Source of the DNA: Lachnospiraceae bacterium
GTDB lineage: Bacteria > Bacillota > Clostridia > Lachnospirales > Lachnospiraceae
Assembly (NCBI GenBank): GCA_024693845.1
Contig: JAILKJ010000003.1
Span: forward strand, 1 to 64,000
Direction: 5' to 3'
Length of the DNA stretch: 64,000 bases
The position numbers and the translations under genes were made by a program. The notes under the pieces are model-generated. The model saw only the letters and a program-made list of their open reading frames with translations. It ran no database searches and was not told the DNA's origin. Positions 6,715 to 15,798 of the stretch are shown piece after piece (the first letter of the stretch is position 1; each line of letters starts with the position of its first letter).

Positions 6715-7965
6715 ATGCTACTAGTAATCGCGATGATCATACTACTGATCGTTATTATCGCATTGATAATTAAATACGTGTATGTACAGGCTCATATCTT
6801 AAGCTCGAAGGAGTTCAGAAAGACTGCCGAAAAGAAGTCTGTTAAGATGCGGGTCAAGAATACGGAAATAACCTGTGATTATTGCGGAGGTGTCATCGAT
6901 ACAGCTAAAGATAAGAGATGCCCCAACTGTGCTGCGGTCTACGGAGAAGATGCGGAGTTTAAGAATCGTTTTAAAGTAGATGAGAAAGCTGTTGAAAAGA
7001 TGGCTAATACCGCAGCAAATGATGCCGTTGCAAAAGCCCATCAGAAAGGGCTGGAGACTTTGAAGCAGCTGCGGGTCGCGATCATAGTCCTGGTGTGTAT
7101 TTTTGCCCTGATGGTTGTATGTGCTGTATTTACCGACAGGAGTACGCCTTCTTATACTCACAAATATCGCGGGAATGAAGAGCTGAAACATAACAGTTAC
7201 TCGGAATATACTCTGATTGACAGTCCGGAAGTGACGATTTTGGATCGGGATGGCGTGACGCTGCGTTTGATGAAAGTATATGCCGATACGGATAATGGAA
7301 CCTATGGCAGGCCTTCCTACAGTTACCGGGTGGCTTTTTCCCTGGTCAATACGCGAAAGGAGCCCGTCACTCTTACTTTAAAATGTGTGGGCGTCAACGG
7401 CCGATGCAAATCAAGGGATTATATCTACATCTATAGTCATTTTGATAAGAATTCGGATGTGGTATTTTATGAAAATGTGTATGGCGAATGGTTTGAGTCT
7501 ATCGATGAAATAGTGATCGGTGAATGTTGTCTCAGAGACGATAACGAAGAATTGTATAAAAAAAGCACCATGGAAACCTTCAAGCTTACCGATAAGGGGT
7601 ATGCTGTCATAACGGATGATCAGGATCTGGGCAGTGTTATTTTTGAAAATGATGCGATCCGCATCAGGAGCCAAAAGCAGGAGGATGGCGACGGGCGGTA
7701 TGATGTTTGGATCGAGAATCTCTCGGAGAATAACTACTACATCGATGCTTCGGATATGAAGGTAGACGGTGAGGTCAACGATTCCTATATTCTCTATGAT
7801 GCCGGGCTTCCTGCGGGATATACCCTTCATCATGATTCGGTTTACGGCCTCGGGGAAGAGTATAAAGAACGTGCGGGAGATGCGGCGGTAGAGGTGTCCT
7901 TCAGCTTTTCCGATACGGAGGATCCGAGGAATGATTTTTCCACCGGATATATTACTCTGAAATAG
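6715..7965 (+). CDS. Zinc-ribbon membrane protein with extracellular domain
   Basis: The protein has 416 residues. It has an N-terminal membrane helix (LLVIAMIILLIVIIALIIKY), a zinc ribbon at about residues 56 to 78 (CDYCGGVI and CPNC), a short charged linker and a second membrane helix around 125 to 143 (VAIIVLVCIFALMVVC). The C-terminal 250 or so residues look like beta domains, possibly two related halves each beginning with a hydrophobic strand and ending in YLDS/YIDASDMK-like segments. The zinc ribbon is predicted to lie between the two helices. GGAGA precedes the start. No function is claimed. Confidence 0.6.
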   Translation: MLLVIAMIILLIVIIALIIKYVYVQAHILSSKEFRKTAEKKSVKMRVKNTEITCDYCGGVIDTAKDKRCPNCAAVYGEDAEFKNRFKVDEKAVEKMANTAANDAVAKAHQKGLETLKQLRVAIIVLVCIFALMVVCAVFTDRSTPSYTHKYRGNEELKHNSYSEYTLIDSPEVTILDRDGVTLRLMKVYADTDNGTYGRPSYSYRVAFSLVNTRKEPVTLTLKCVGVNGRCKSRDYIYIYSHFDKNSDVVFYENVYGEWFESIDEIVIGECCLRDDNEELYKKSTMETFKLTDKGYAVITDDQDLGSVIFENDAIRIRSQKQEDGDGRYDVWIENLSENNYYIDASDMKVDGEVNDSYILYDAGLPAGYTLHHDSVYGLGEEYKERAGDAAVEVSFSFSDTEDPRNDFSTGYITLK

Positions 7966-7984
7966 TGGGGAATAGGAGAGCAAG

Positions 7985-8440
7985 ATGCACAGATTATATG
8001 AACAGGAAGATATCGCGGTATTCTGGGATTCGGTGAAGTGCCGTCATGCCAAGAGGTGTGTGGGAGCAAGTCCTGTGACTTTTAATCGGGAGAGAAGACC
8101 CTGGATCGATGTTACTAAGGCACCGGCAAAGGAGATCTGGCAGGCGGTCAGCGCATGTCCTTCGGGAGCGCTGACCTGTGTTTATACCCACGGGATCAGG
8201 GTGACGCTGGATGAGAGCGGATTGAAGAGTGTGGCATATGATGGTGATAAGGTCATTGGGGAATGTGATTATCACATAACGCCCGACGGCTGGGTGATCT
8301 ATCACACGGAGGTTCTGCCTGAATATGGCGGCAAGAGCATTGCCAAGCGGCTGGTGTACAAGGTGATCGAGAAGGCGGAGCGAAGCGGCGCAGAGGTTTC
8401 TGCTACATGCTCGTATGCAGTGAAGGTCTTGGCGGAGTGA
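7985..8440 (+). CDS. Fused divergent Fe-S (YjdI-like) and GNAT (YjdJ-like) protein
   Basis: The protein has 151 residues and starts after AGGAGAGCAAG. Residues 8 to 65 match the YjdI/Fer4_19 type mono-cluster domain: KCRHAKRCV, then SACPSGALTC, giving four Cys and one His. Residues 75 to 150 resemble the short YjdJ acetyltransferase-like domain (LPEYGGKSIAKRLVYKVIEKA and a conserved CSY near the end). In many bacteria these are two adjacent genes or one fusion, of unclear physiological role. The assignment is from remembered family sequences. Confidence 0.7.
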   Translation: MHRLYEQEDIAVFWDSVKCRHAKRCVGASPVTFNRERRPWIDVTKAPAKEIWQAVSACPSGALTCVYTHGIRVTLDESGLKSVAYDGDKVIGECDYHITPDGWVIYHTEVLPEYGGKSIAKRLVYKVIEKAERSGAEVSATCSYAVKVLAE

Positions 8441-8445
8441 ACAGC

Positions 8446-8474
8446 TTGCAATCGAATCGGATTTCGGCTAAAAT
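8446..8474 (+). promoter_or_regulatory. Promoter of the AAA/DUF4143 ATPase gene
   Basis: TTGCAA (8446-8451), a 17-base spacer and TAAAAT (8469-8474). It overlaps the N-terminal extension given in the ORF track, which supports the downstream start at 8509. Confidence 0.55.
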
Positions 8475-8508
8475 AAGATTGCATCGTATTTTGGACGGAG
8501 GGAATCGC

Positions 8509-9735
8509 ATGGCATACATCAAGCGAACGCTTGAAGAAAGCATAAAGAAGATCAGTGAAGATTACAGCTGTCTGCTGTTGATCGGGCCGAGACAGGTTGG
8601 GAAGACAACCATGCTCGAACATCTTATGGATGGTACAAACAGGCAGAAAGTCTCACTGGATGATGCGGAAAACAGGAGACTGGCGAAAACGGATCCGGCA
8701 CTTTTCCTGGAAATGCATCCTGCACCTGTGTTGATCGATGAAGTGCAGTATGCGCCGGAATTATTCGCATACATCAAAATCGCTGCGGACAACGGTGCAG
8801 CGCCGGGAGCGTATTGGCTTACAGGGTCACAGGCATTTCAGCTTATGGAATTGGCGCAAGAGTCATTAGCAGGGAGAACGGCGATCATTCACATGTCAGC
8901 CTTGTCGCAGTCGGAAATGTATGGAGACGGGACGACCAGTCCTTTGTTGTTCAGCACTGAAGGACTGAAGCGTCGTGGTGAACATCTCAGCAATTGCAAA
9001 CCGATTGATATGTATGAGAGGATTTGGAATGGCGGGATGCCGGGCCATAGGAGCGGGAGATATAAGGATAGGGATGTTTTTTACAGCTCATATATTCAAA
9101 CTTACATCAACCATGACGTGAGCGATATGATTCCGGGAGTTGATAAACTGCTGTTTGCTGATTTTATCCGTGCGGCTGCATGTCGCGTGGGGCAGATGCT
9201 GAATACACATGACATTGCGGGGGATGTCGGCGTCTCGGATGATACGGCTAAAAGATGGCTTCGGATACTTGAAAAATCTGAGGTTATTTTCTACCTCAGA
9301 CCATATTCCAACAACCTTCTGAAGCGGACTGTCAAAACGCCTAAGATGTATTTTTTTGATACGGGGCTTGTAGCGTACCTGACAAAGTATTCAAGTCCTG
9401 AAATTCTCATGAATGGCGCGATCAATGGAGCTATTTTAGAGAACTATACGGTGGCGGAAATCAGAAAGACTTGGTCAAACATTGCAAAGGAAAGCCTGAT
9501 TCATTACTATCGTGACAAGGACACGAATGAAATAGATATGGTCATCGAGGTTGACGGGCAGCTTCATCCGTTGGAGATCAAAAAGAGTACAAATCCCGGA
9601 GCGGAGCTGGCTTCGGCTTTCAAGGTGTTGGACAAAGGGTCGGTTCCCAGAGGCTCGGGAGCTATTCTGTGTTTGAGAGATGAGCTGTCTGCTGTTGACC
9701 GAAGTACTTTTATTCTTCCAATCTGGATGATCTGA
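8509..9735 (+). CDS. ATPase with AAA_14 and DUF4143 domains
   Basis: I place the start at the ATG at 8509 (MAYIKRTLEESI), which follows GGACGGAGGG; the track's start at 8407 overlaps the preceding gene and the promoter. The protein has 408 residues. Walker A is IGPRQVGKTTM, Walker B is VLIDEVQY, and a sensor-like LTGSQAF follows. The C-terminal half matches DUF4143 (YFFDTGLVAYLTKY, DTNEIDMVIE, HPLEIKKSTNP), a nuclease-fold-like domain. Such proteins are common, often multicopy, and their role is poorly known. It stands alone, with its stop four bases before the ABC exporter. Confidence 0.85.
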   Translation: MAYIKRTLEESIKKISEDYSCLLLIGPRQVGKTTMLEHLMDGTNRQKVSLDDAENRRLAKTDPALFLEMHPAPVLIDEVQYAPELFAYIKIAADNGAAPGAYWLTGSQAFQLMELAQESLAGRTAIIHMSALSQSEMYGDGTTSPLLFSTEGLKRRGEHLSNCKPIDMYERIWNGGMPGHRSGRYKDRDVFYSSYIQTYINHDVSDMIPGVDKLLFADFIRAAACRVGQMLNTHDIAGDVGVSDDTAKRWLRILEKSEVIFYLRPYSNNLLKRTVKTPKMYFFDTGLVAYLTKYSSPEILMNGAINGAILENYTVAEIRKTWSNIAKESLIHYYRDKDTNEIDMVIEVDGQLHPLEIKKSTNPGAELASAFKVLDKGSVPRGSGAILCLRDELSAVDRSTFILPIWMI

Positions 9736-9738
9736 CCT

Positions 9739-11469
9739 ATGAAACAAAACCTGAAACGAATGATAAGCTATTATAAACCGTATATTGGTGTGTTTGCGGC
9801 GGATATGTTCTTTGCCTTTGTGGCATCGGCCATTGCACTGGTGATACCGCTGCTTGTCAGGTACATCACCCAGAACCTGCAAAACGGTGGAGCGCCCATG
9901 GATACCCGCAGGCTCCTTGTGATCGGGGCGGTGCTCATCGGACTGGTGATCCTGCAGTTCGGGGCGAAGTTTTTCATCGCATACGTGGGCCATATGATGG
10001 GTGCCCGGATGGAGTATAACATGCGGGCGGAGATTTTTGCCCACTATCAGAAGCTTTCCTTTTCCTTCTATGATGAGCAGAAGGTGGGGCAGCTGATGAG
10101 CCGCATCACCAATGATCTGTTCGAGATCAGCGAGCTGCTGCATCACGGACCGGAAAGCATTGCGCTTTCGCTGATCAAGCTGATCGGCGCTTTTGTGATA
10201 CTTTTTCATATCAACGGATATCTGACTCTGGCGGCTTTTGCCCTGGTACCGGTGATGCTTGTCTATGCCCTCTATATGAACGGAAAGATGAAGCAGGCTT
10301 TCCGGCGAAACCGCGAGAAAGTTGCCCAGATCAACACTCAGATCGAGGACAATCTGGCGGGAATCCGCGTGGTAAAATCCTTTGCTAACGAAAGCATAGA
10401 AGAGGAGAAGTTCAAGGTGGGCAACGACGCCTTCGTAGAGGCGAAGAAGGCCAGCTATTTCTATATGGGCATGTTCCATTCGGGAATGAATGCTTTTACG
10501 CTGCTGGTGCAGATCGTGGTTGTTATCTTCGGCGGCATTATGATCACTCAGGGAAAAGTGAGCATTCCGGATTTCATTGCCTTCCTTCTGTATATCAATG
10601 TTTTTACGGAGCCGATCCAGACGCTCATCGACTTTACGGAGCAGTTCCAGAACGGCTATACCGGCTTTGAACGATTCCTTGAGATGATGGCCATTGAGCC
10701 TGACATCGAGGATAGTCCCGAGGCGGAGCCGCTGGTTGATGTAAAGGGTGATATCGCCTTTGAGGATGTCTCTTTTAAATATCATGACAATGCCCACAGG
10801 GTGCTTCGGCACATTAACCTGGAGATCCCGGCGGGGACCTATGTTGCTTTGGTGGGTTCCTCCGGCGGCGGTAAGACCACGCTGTGCAGTCTGATCCCCC
10901 GGTTTTATGATGTGACGGGCGGACGGGTCCTGGTGGATGGCAAAGATATCCGCGATGTGACCTTAAAGAGTCTTCGGGAGAACATCGGCATCGTGCAGCA
11001 GGATGTGTATCTCTTTGCGGGTACTGTCTATGACAATATTCTTTATGGTAAGCCATCGGCAACCCGGGAAGAGGTGATCGAGGCGGCCAAGCTTGCCAAT
11101 GCCCATGAGTTTATCGTGTCCTTGCCCAATGGGTATGAGACGGATATCGGTCAGCGGGGTATCAAGCTTTCCGGCGGTCAGAAGCAGAGGCTTTCCATTG
11201 CCCGGGTATTTCTGAAAAATCCCCCGATCCTTATTTTTGACGAAGCTACAAGCGCGCTGGATAATGAGAGCGAGGCTATCGTGAAGGAGTCCTTAGAGCG
11301 GCTGGCGGGCGGCAGAACCACCCTGGTGATCGCCCACAGGCTGTCTACCATCCGCAATGCGGAGAGGATCTTGGTGCTCAGTGATCATGGCATTGAGGAG
11401 AGCGGAACCCACGATGAGCTGATGGCAAAGGGCGGTGTTTATGCGCAGCTTTATGAGTGGACGAGATAG
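9739..11469 (+). CDS. ABC exporter, fused membrane and ATPase domains (MsbA/MdlB type)
   Basis: The protein has 576 residues. The N-terminal 320 residues form the six-helix ABC exporter domain, with YDEQKVGQLMSRITND as the coupling region. The ATPase domain has Walker A GSSGGGKTT (about 372), signature LSGGQKQR (about 477), Walker B ILIFDEATSALD (about 496) and the H-loop IAHRLST. It should work as a homodimer or half-transporter. It forms an operon with a response regulator and histidine kinase, which suggests an export system tied to sensing a peptide, lipid or drug; substrate unknown. The start is close to the preceding stop and has a weak ribosome site. Confidence 0.9.
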   Translation: MKQNLKRMISYYKPYIGVFAADMFFAFVASAIALVIPLLVRYITQNLQNGGAPMDTRRLLVIGAVLIGLVILQFGAKFFIAYVGHMMGARMEYNMRAEIFAHYQKLSFSFYDEQKVGQLMSRITNDLFEISELLHHGPESIALSLIKLIGAFVILFHINGYLTLAAFALVPVMLVYALYMNGKMKQAFRRNREKVAQINTQIEDNLAGIRVVKSFANESIEEEKFKVGNDAFVEAKKASYFYMGMFHSGMNAFTLLVQIVVVIFGGIMITQGKVSIPDFIAFLLYINVFTEPIQTLIDFTEQFQNGYTGFERFLEMMAIEPDIEDSPEAEPLVDVKGDIAFEDVSFKYHDNAHRVLRHINLEIPAGTYVALVGSSGGGKTTLCSLIPRFYDVTGGRVLVDGKDIRDVTLKSLRENIGIVQQDVYLFAGTVYDNILYGKPSATREEVIEAAKLANAHEFIVSLPNGYETDIGQRGIKLSGGQKQRLSIARVFLKNPPILIFDEATSALDNESEAIVKESLERLAGGRTTLVIAHRLSTIRNAERILVLSDHGIEESGTHDELMAKGGVYAQLYEWTR

Positions 11470-11477
11470 GTGAAATT

Positions 11478-12149
11478 ATGCGGATCTTGATCGCGGAAGA
11501 TGAGGTGGCAACTGCAAAGGCTTTAAAGCTCCTGCTGGAGAAGGGCGGCTATACGGTAGACATCGTCCACAGCGGAACGGATGCCTGGGATTATATTCAG
11601 GCGGGCACTTATGATGTGATAGTGCTCGATATCATGATGCCCGGGATCAGCGGTCTGGAGGTTCTGGAGAGGATCCGGAGGGCCCGGATGAAGACGCCGG
11701 TGCTGATGCTGACGGCAAAGGCGGAGATAGAGGACAGGATTGCGGGTTTGGAAGCGGGTGCGGACGATTATCTGCCGAAGCCTTTTGCAACGGGCGAGCT
11801 TATAGCGCGCGTTAAGGCGCTGGGGCGCAGGAGTGAGAATTACACCGACTCTCTGCAAAAAGTGGGGAATCTGGAGCTCGATGGCAACCGCTATGAGATG
11901 CGGTGCGGTAAGAAGAGTGTGAATCTGACGAATAAGGAGTACCGATTACTGGAGTTGTTTGCCGCTAACCCCGGCCGCGTCTTTTCCACAGATCATCTGA
12001 TGGATAAGATCTGGGGTCTGGATACGGAGTCGGATATTGATGTGGTCTGGACGCATATCGGTTATGTGAGGAAGAAGCTTCGCTCGATCGGAGCGGACGT
12101 GGAGATCCGGACTATCCGCGGCGCGGGATACTCCCTGGAGGTATCGTAA
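11478..12149 (+). CDS. OmpR-family response regulator
   Basis: The start is placed at 11478 (MRILIAEDEVATAK) because AGGTG precedes it; the track start at 11457 is inside the ABC gene. The protein has 223 residues. The receiver domain has AEDE at its start, phospho-Asp near residue 51 (VIVLDIMMPG) and LPKPF with the conserved Lys. The C-terminal winged helix carries NLTNKEYRLLELF and RTIRGAGYSLE. It overlaps the next gene by one base (TAATG), so regulator and kinase are co-translated. It probably controls the ABC exporter or surface genes. Confidence 0.92.
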   Translation: MRILIAEDEVATAKALKLLLEKGGYTVDIVHSGTDAWDYIQAGTYDVIVLDIMMPGISGLEVLERIRRARMKTPVLMLTAKAEIEDRIAGLEAGADDYLPKPFATGELIARVKALGRRSENYTDSLQKVGNLELDGNRYEMRCGKKSVNLTNKEYRLLELFAANPGRVFSTDHLMDKIWGLDTESDIDVVWTHIGYVRKKLRSIGADVEIRTIRGAGYSLEVS

Positions 12150-13525
12150 TGCTGAAACAGATGAGACGGCGTGTGATCCTGGCGGCTATGCTGGCTTTTT
12201 TTGCAGTTGTGCTGATGATCGCGGCGCTTGTGAATATCGTGAATTACTGCGTGGTGACGGGAAGAGCGGACGAGACGCTTTCCGCCATCCTTTCGTTTGA
12301 GGAGGGGAGTCCGTTCTATGAGGGGAATTCCGGTGCCGGGCCGGTGGGCCCTGTTGGAGAAACTGAGGAGTCGATTGACGATAATCCTGTAGGCTCAGGG
12401 AAAGAAGAGTTTGCGGGTGAGATTGCGCAGAAAGCGTCCGGTCTCGATAGAGAAACCGAGGGAGCAGCTATGCCCGAGGCCCGTCCTCCGGAGAGACCAT
12501 TTAACGGCTTGCCGGATGTGGAAGCAAATTATATGACGCGTTTTTTCGTTGTTCGGATGGATGCGGATGGGAAGCCTGTTTCCTCGTCGATTGATTATAT
12601 TGCCAGCGTGGATGAGGCGCTGGCGTTTGAGTATGCATCTTTGGTACTGGAGAAAAAGCGTGAGCGTGGGTATCTGAAGGAGTACCGCTATGTGCGGGGC
12701 ACGATCAGGGAAACGTCTGTGGTGGTGTTCCTGAATGCGTCCCGTGAGTTGCAGTCGATGCGGACACTTTTGCTGCTGACGGTTGCTGTTTCGTGTGTGA
12801 GCCTGCTGATCGTGTTTGGGCTGGTTGAGATCTTCGCAGGGCGGGCTATACGGCCTATTGCCAACAATATCAGCCAGCAAAAGCAGTTTATTACGGATGC
12901 GAGTCATGAACTGAAGACGCCGTTGACGTCCATTGTGACGAGTCTGGATGTGCTTGAGATGGACAAGGGGCAGGATGAGTGGACGGAGAATATCCGGCAT
13001 CAGACTTCCCGGATGTCGAAACTGGTCAGTGAGCTGGTGACGTTGTCGCGGTTGGATGAGGATCAGCCTATGCCGGATAAGGAGCATTTTGCGCTGGATA
13101 CGGCGGCTTGGGAGATTTTCGATGTATATCAGCCGCAGGCTAAGGCGGCGCAGAAGGAGATGAGTGCGGATATTGAAGAGGGGGTTACGCTCCTCGGGGA
13201 TAAGGCGTCGATCCAGCAGATGCTGTCGGTGCTGCTGGATAATGCGATCCGGTATTCCGACGAGAAGGGGGAGATCCGGCTCAGTGTCTTTAAGAAGGCG
13301 GGAAGGGTCAGGATCGAGGTGTTCAATACCTGTAACTATGAGGTGGCGCCTGATACGGAGCGGCTCTTTGACCGGTTCTATAGGCCTGACAGCTCACGGA
13401 GCACCGTGACCGGTGGCAACGGAGTGGGGCTGTCCATCGCCCGCGCCGTGGTCCAGGCCCATGGCGGCACCATCACCGCCTCCTGCCCGAGCGGGAAGAC
13501 GATGACGATGAAGATAAAATTTTGA
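12149..13525 (+). CDS. Sensor histidine kinase, partner of the OmpR regulator
   Basis: The protein has 458 residues, with a membrane helix at about 10 to 30, an extracytoplasmic loop of about 170 residues rich in Glu, Gly and Pro, and a second helix near 205 to 228. HisKA shows FITDASHELKTPLTS (His near 252). The ATPase domain has the N box LLDNAIRYSD and a G2 box GGNGVGLSIARAVV. The usual DxGxG box is replaced by a shorter VFNTCN segment, as in some Firmicute kinases of this class. The gene overlaps the regulator by one base. The signal sensed is unknown. Confidence 0.9.
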   Translation: MLKQMRRRVILAAMLAFFAVVLMIAALVNIVNYCVVTGRADETLSAILSFEEGSPFYEGNSGAGPVGPVGETEESIDDNPVGSGKEEFAGEIAQKASGLDRETEGAAMPEARPPERPFNGLPDVEANYMTRFFVVRMDADGKPVSSSIDYIASVDEALAFEYASLVLEKKRERGYLKEYRYVRGTIRETSVVVFLNASRELQSMRTLLLLTVAVSCVSLLIVFGLVEIFAGRAIRPIANNISQQKQFITDASHELKTPLTSIVTSLDVLEMDKGQDEWTENIRHQTSRMSKLVSELVTLSRLDEDQPMPDKEHFALDTAAWEIFDVYQPQAKAAQKEMSADIEEGVTLLGDKASIQQMLSVLLDNAIRYSDEKGEIRLSVFKKAGRVRIEVFNTCNYEVAPDTERLFDRFYRPDSSRSTVTGGNGVGLSIARAVVQAHGGTITASCPSGKTMTMKIKF

Positions 13526-13526
13526 A

Positions 13527-14162
13527 TTATCCGATCAGAATCTCGGGGGCGCAGTCCAGCAGTCTTGCGAGGGTGATAACATATGCGGCGTTGGCCTTGG
13601 CAAGGGACTTGTCACCCTGTTCGTAGTGCTGCAGCGTCTTTAATGGAATGCCGGAAAGTTCGGCCAATTCGCTTTGGCTGTATCCCCTAAGTTCACGGTA
13701 TTTCTTTAGGTATGTCATGCATCTGGCCGCCTGTCGCATCTCGTCTATCCGTGTTACAAAGTGGGAGATGTCCATTTCGTGGTATTTATCATACATTTTC
13801 AGGATCTTAGCGATAGGCACTTCCTGATCCAGAATTCTCAGGCTGCAGGCATTATACCACTGATAGTAGGCGATTGCCCATCCGGCCCAATATTCCGGCG
13901 TTTTGCCATCATGATAGACACGTTTCATAGGCTTGATCTTTGCATTATCTCTTGCGGCAACCATAAGAGCGAGTTCTATGCCCGACTTGCCTGAAACCAG
14001 AAAGGGGTCACCTTTTTCAAATCGGGCACAGATGTCACTGTTTACAAAAGTGTTGTAATACTGTGTCAAATCCAGGTTGAGGGTATGTACAGCATAGTCC
14101 AGACTGTTTGCAAGTTGTTTTCTGGCATCTGTGAGATATAATTTACTGTAGGCGGGGATCAT
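13527..14162 (-). CDS. XRE-family protein, probable antitoxin of the DUF3990 pair
   Basis: The protein has 211 residues on the minus strand. The C-terminal 60 residues form an XRE helix-turn-helix (LKKYRELRGYSQSELAELSG, then LKTLQHYEQG). The N-terminal 140 residues are unassigned and mostly helical. The gene overlaps the upstream DUF3990 gene by 20 bases, so the toxin-like protein is translated first. Small HTH genes next to DUF3990 genes are read as toxin-antitoxin modules; the antitoxin role is inference from that arrangement. It is convergent with the kinase gene and the stops lie one base apart. Confidence 0.7.
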   Translation of the reverse strand: MIPAYSKLYLTDARKQLANSLDYAVHTLNLDLTQYYNTFVNSDICARFEKGDPFLVSGKSGIELALMVAARDNAKIKPMKRVYHDGKTPEYWAGWAIAYYQWYNACSLRILDQEVPIAKILKMYDKYHEMDISHFVTRIDEMRQAARCMTYLKKYRELRGYSQSELAELSGIPLKTLQHYEQGDKSLAKANAAYVITLARLLDCAPEILIG

Positions 14163-14814
14163 CTGCCTTCACCTCCTCATCTATTATACGAATCATATAG
14201 AGTTCACCACGTACGTAAGAATCTTTGTTCATCTTATGATAATCAATTCTTGCCTGTTTATCCCTGTTATATTTTCTTTCATACCATTCGCCGGCGGAAA
14301 CCATTTTGCCTTCTATGAAACGGATCGAATCGAAGGCTTTTTTGCTGCGGAGGAAGACCTGTTCGCCAAGATTACCGAGATGCATAGCTTTATTTAGCTG
14401 AGAAACGGATATTACACCGTTTATGAAATCCTGTGCATACGAGAAATAGCTGTCATCTGCCCTGTAACCGATTATAATATCAACATCCGTCAGATCCGGC
14501 ATGAAATGTTTCGACAGGTATTTAACGGCTTCTTTTGACAAAGGGGTTTCCAGTTCAAATTGGCGATTGTTGAGAAGGATTGTGATCCAATGTAGGATAC
14601 AATATGGATCCGAATTGAGATTCAGAATACGCAGATTGGTGGTGCTTAGCTCGTAAGTGCTGACAAATCCGTCGCGCTCCTGATCAACTGCCCACTCGCA
14701 TGCCAGATCGATATCCTCTGTGCAATAAAAACCTCTGCCGTAATCATTGTACTGCTTTCCTTTGCCATATTCAGGCGTGGTAACTATATGGTCAGATCCG
14801 TGATAAATACGCAT
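14143..14814 (-). CDS. DUF3990 (ADP-ribosyltransferase-like) protein, probable toxin
   Basis: I start it at the ATG at 14812-14814 (MRIYHGSDHIVTTPEYG), which follows AGGAGGGATAAAA; the track start at 14835 adds seven residues without a ribosome site. The protein has 223 residues. The DUF3990 pattern is clear: YHGSD, then DYGRGFYCTEDIDLACEWA. This family is related to PARP-like ADP-ribosyltransferases. A dedicated promoter and operator lie just upstream, and an XRE gene follows with overlap. Toxin activity is inferred from family and context and has not been shown here. Confidence 0.78.
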   Translation of the reverse strand: MRIYHGSDHIVTTPEYGKGKQYNDYGRGFYCTEDIDLACEWAVDQERDGFVSTYELSTTNLRILNLNSDPYCILHWITILLNNRQFELETPLSKEAVKYLSKHFMPDLTDVDIIIGYRADDSYFSYAQDFINGVISVSQLNKAMHLGNLGEQVFLRSKKAFDSIRFIEGKMVSAGEWYERKYNRDKQARIDYHKMNKDSYVRGELYMIRIIDEEVKADDPRLQ

Positions 14815-14839
14815 TTTTATCCCTCCTAGCTGCAATCAT

Positions 14840-14868
14840 ATTATACCACCGTGGTGGGATATAGTAAA
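14840..14868 (-). promoter_or_regulatory. Promoter with embedded operator for the DUF3990-XRE operon
   Basis: On the minus strand TTTACT (14868-14863), a 17-base spacer and TATAAT (14845-14840). The spacer holds CCACC-gt-GGTGG (14846-14857), a dyad fit for an XRE dimer, next to the -10 box. Confidence 0.65.
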
Positions 14869-14975
14869 GAGGGATGGATGAGAGAAGTCAAGCAGACTTC
14901 TTTTTTGTTTATTTCAGGTTCATTTCAGGTTGGGGTTGTAGGATGGGTCTATCACAGAGAAGAGGAGGCGGAAGA

Positions 14976-15668
14976 ATGAGCGAAGATAAGCGCTATCGGC
15001 ATGAACTGAAGTATGCGATCTCGGTTGCGGATTATCAGGCAATGCGAAGGCGGCTCGCCCGCGTGATGCGATCGGATCCGCACACGAACGAAGACGGACG
15101 GTATCGGATCCGGAGCATCTATTTCGACAACAGCGACGATAAGGCTTTGCGGGAGAAGATAGATGGGATCGAAAAAAGAGAAAAGTTCCGCATCAGGTAC
15201 TACAACGATGATTTTTCCTTTATCACGTTGGAAAAGAAGATGAAGATCCAAAACCTGTGCCTGAAATATGATGCGCCGATCACGGAGCAGGAGTGCAGAA
15301 GGCTTTTGGACGGCGATCTTGCGTGGATGAAGGAACATGAGAGCCTGTTGGTGCGGGAGCTGTACGCAAAGATGCAGTATCAAAGGCTTCGGCCGCGAGT
15401 GTTGGTGTCTTACGAAAGGGAGCCTTACATATACCAGGCGGGCAACGTGCGGATCACCTTTGATTCAAAGGTTCGGACGAGTCTTTATACACAGGAGTTC
15501 CTGAAACCGGAGGTTTCCGATATTTCGGCTACGGATGATGCGCAGGATATGATCCTGGAGGTGAAGTACGATGCATTCCTCCCGGAGATCATACAAGACC
15601 TCATACAGGTTACCGGGATCCGGCAGCAGGCATTTTCGAAGTATGGAGCGTGTCGCAGGTACGGGTGA
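14976..15668 (+). CDS. VTC-domain (polyphosphate polymerase-like) protein
   Basis: The start is set at 14976 (MSEDKRYRHELKYAIS) after GAGGAGGCGGAAG; the track start at 14874 overlaps the DUF3990 promoter region. The protein has 230 residues. It shows the basic tunnel motifs of VTC/CYTH-like proteins: RHELKYAI, YRIRSIYFD, KFRIRYYN, LEKKMK, SYEREPY and ILEVKYDAF. In eukaryotes VTC4 makes polyphosphate; the bacterial homologues next to DUF4956 and CotH genes have no settled role. It is first in a three-gene cluster. Confidence 0.85.
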   Translation: MSEDKRYRHELKYAISVADYQAMRRRLARVMRSDPHTNEDGRYRIRSIYFDNSDDKALREKIDGIEKREKFRIRYYNDDFSFITLEKKMKIQNLCLKYDAPITEQECRRLLDGDLAWMKEHESLLVRELYAKMQYQRLRPRVLVSYEREPYIYQAGNVRITFDSKVRTSLYTQEFLKPEVSDISATDDAQDMILEVKYDAFLPEIIQDLIQVTGIRQQAFSKYGACRRYG

Positions 15669-15798
15669 TACGATGTATGAAATCTCAGCTTTGATCGTGA
15701 TACGTCATTTGAAATGGAGATAATGGGATCAAGACGCGGATCTTCAAACAAAGGCAATAATACATAATCATGAAAAACATAATCAGGAGGACAAAAAT

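Noticed and set aside
9475-10812. 445-aa minus-strand ORF
   Set aside because: It lies antisense to the DUF4143 and ABC exporter genes, whose motifs are intact; His/Gln-rich composition is typical of a shadow frame.
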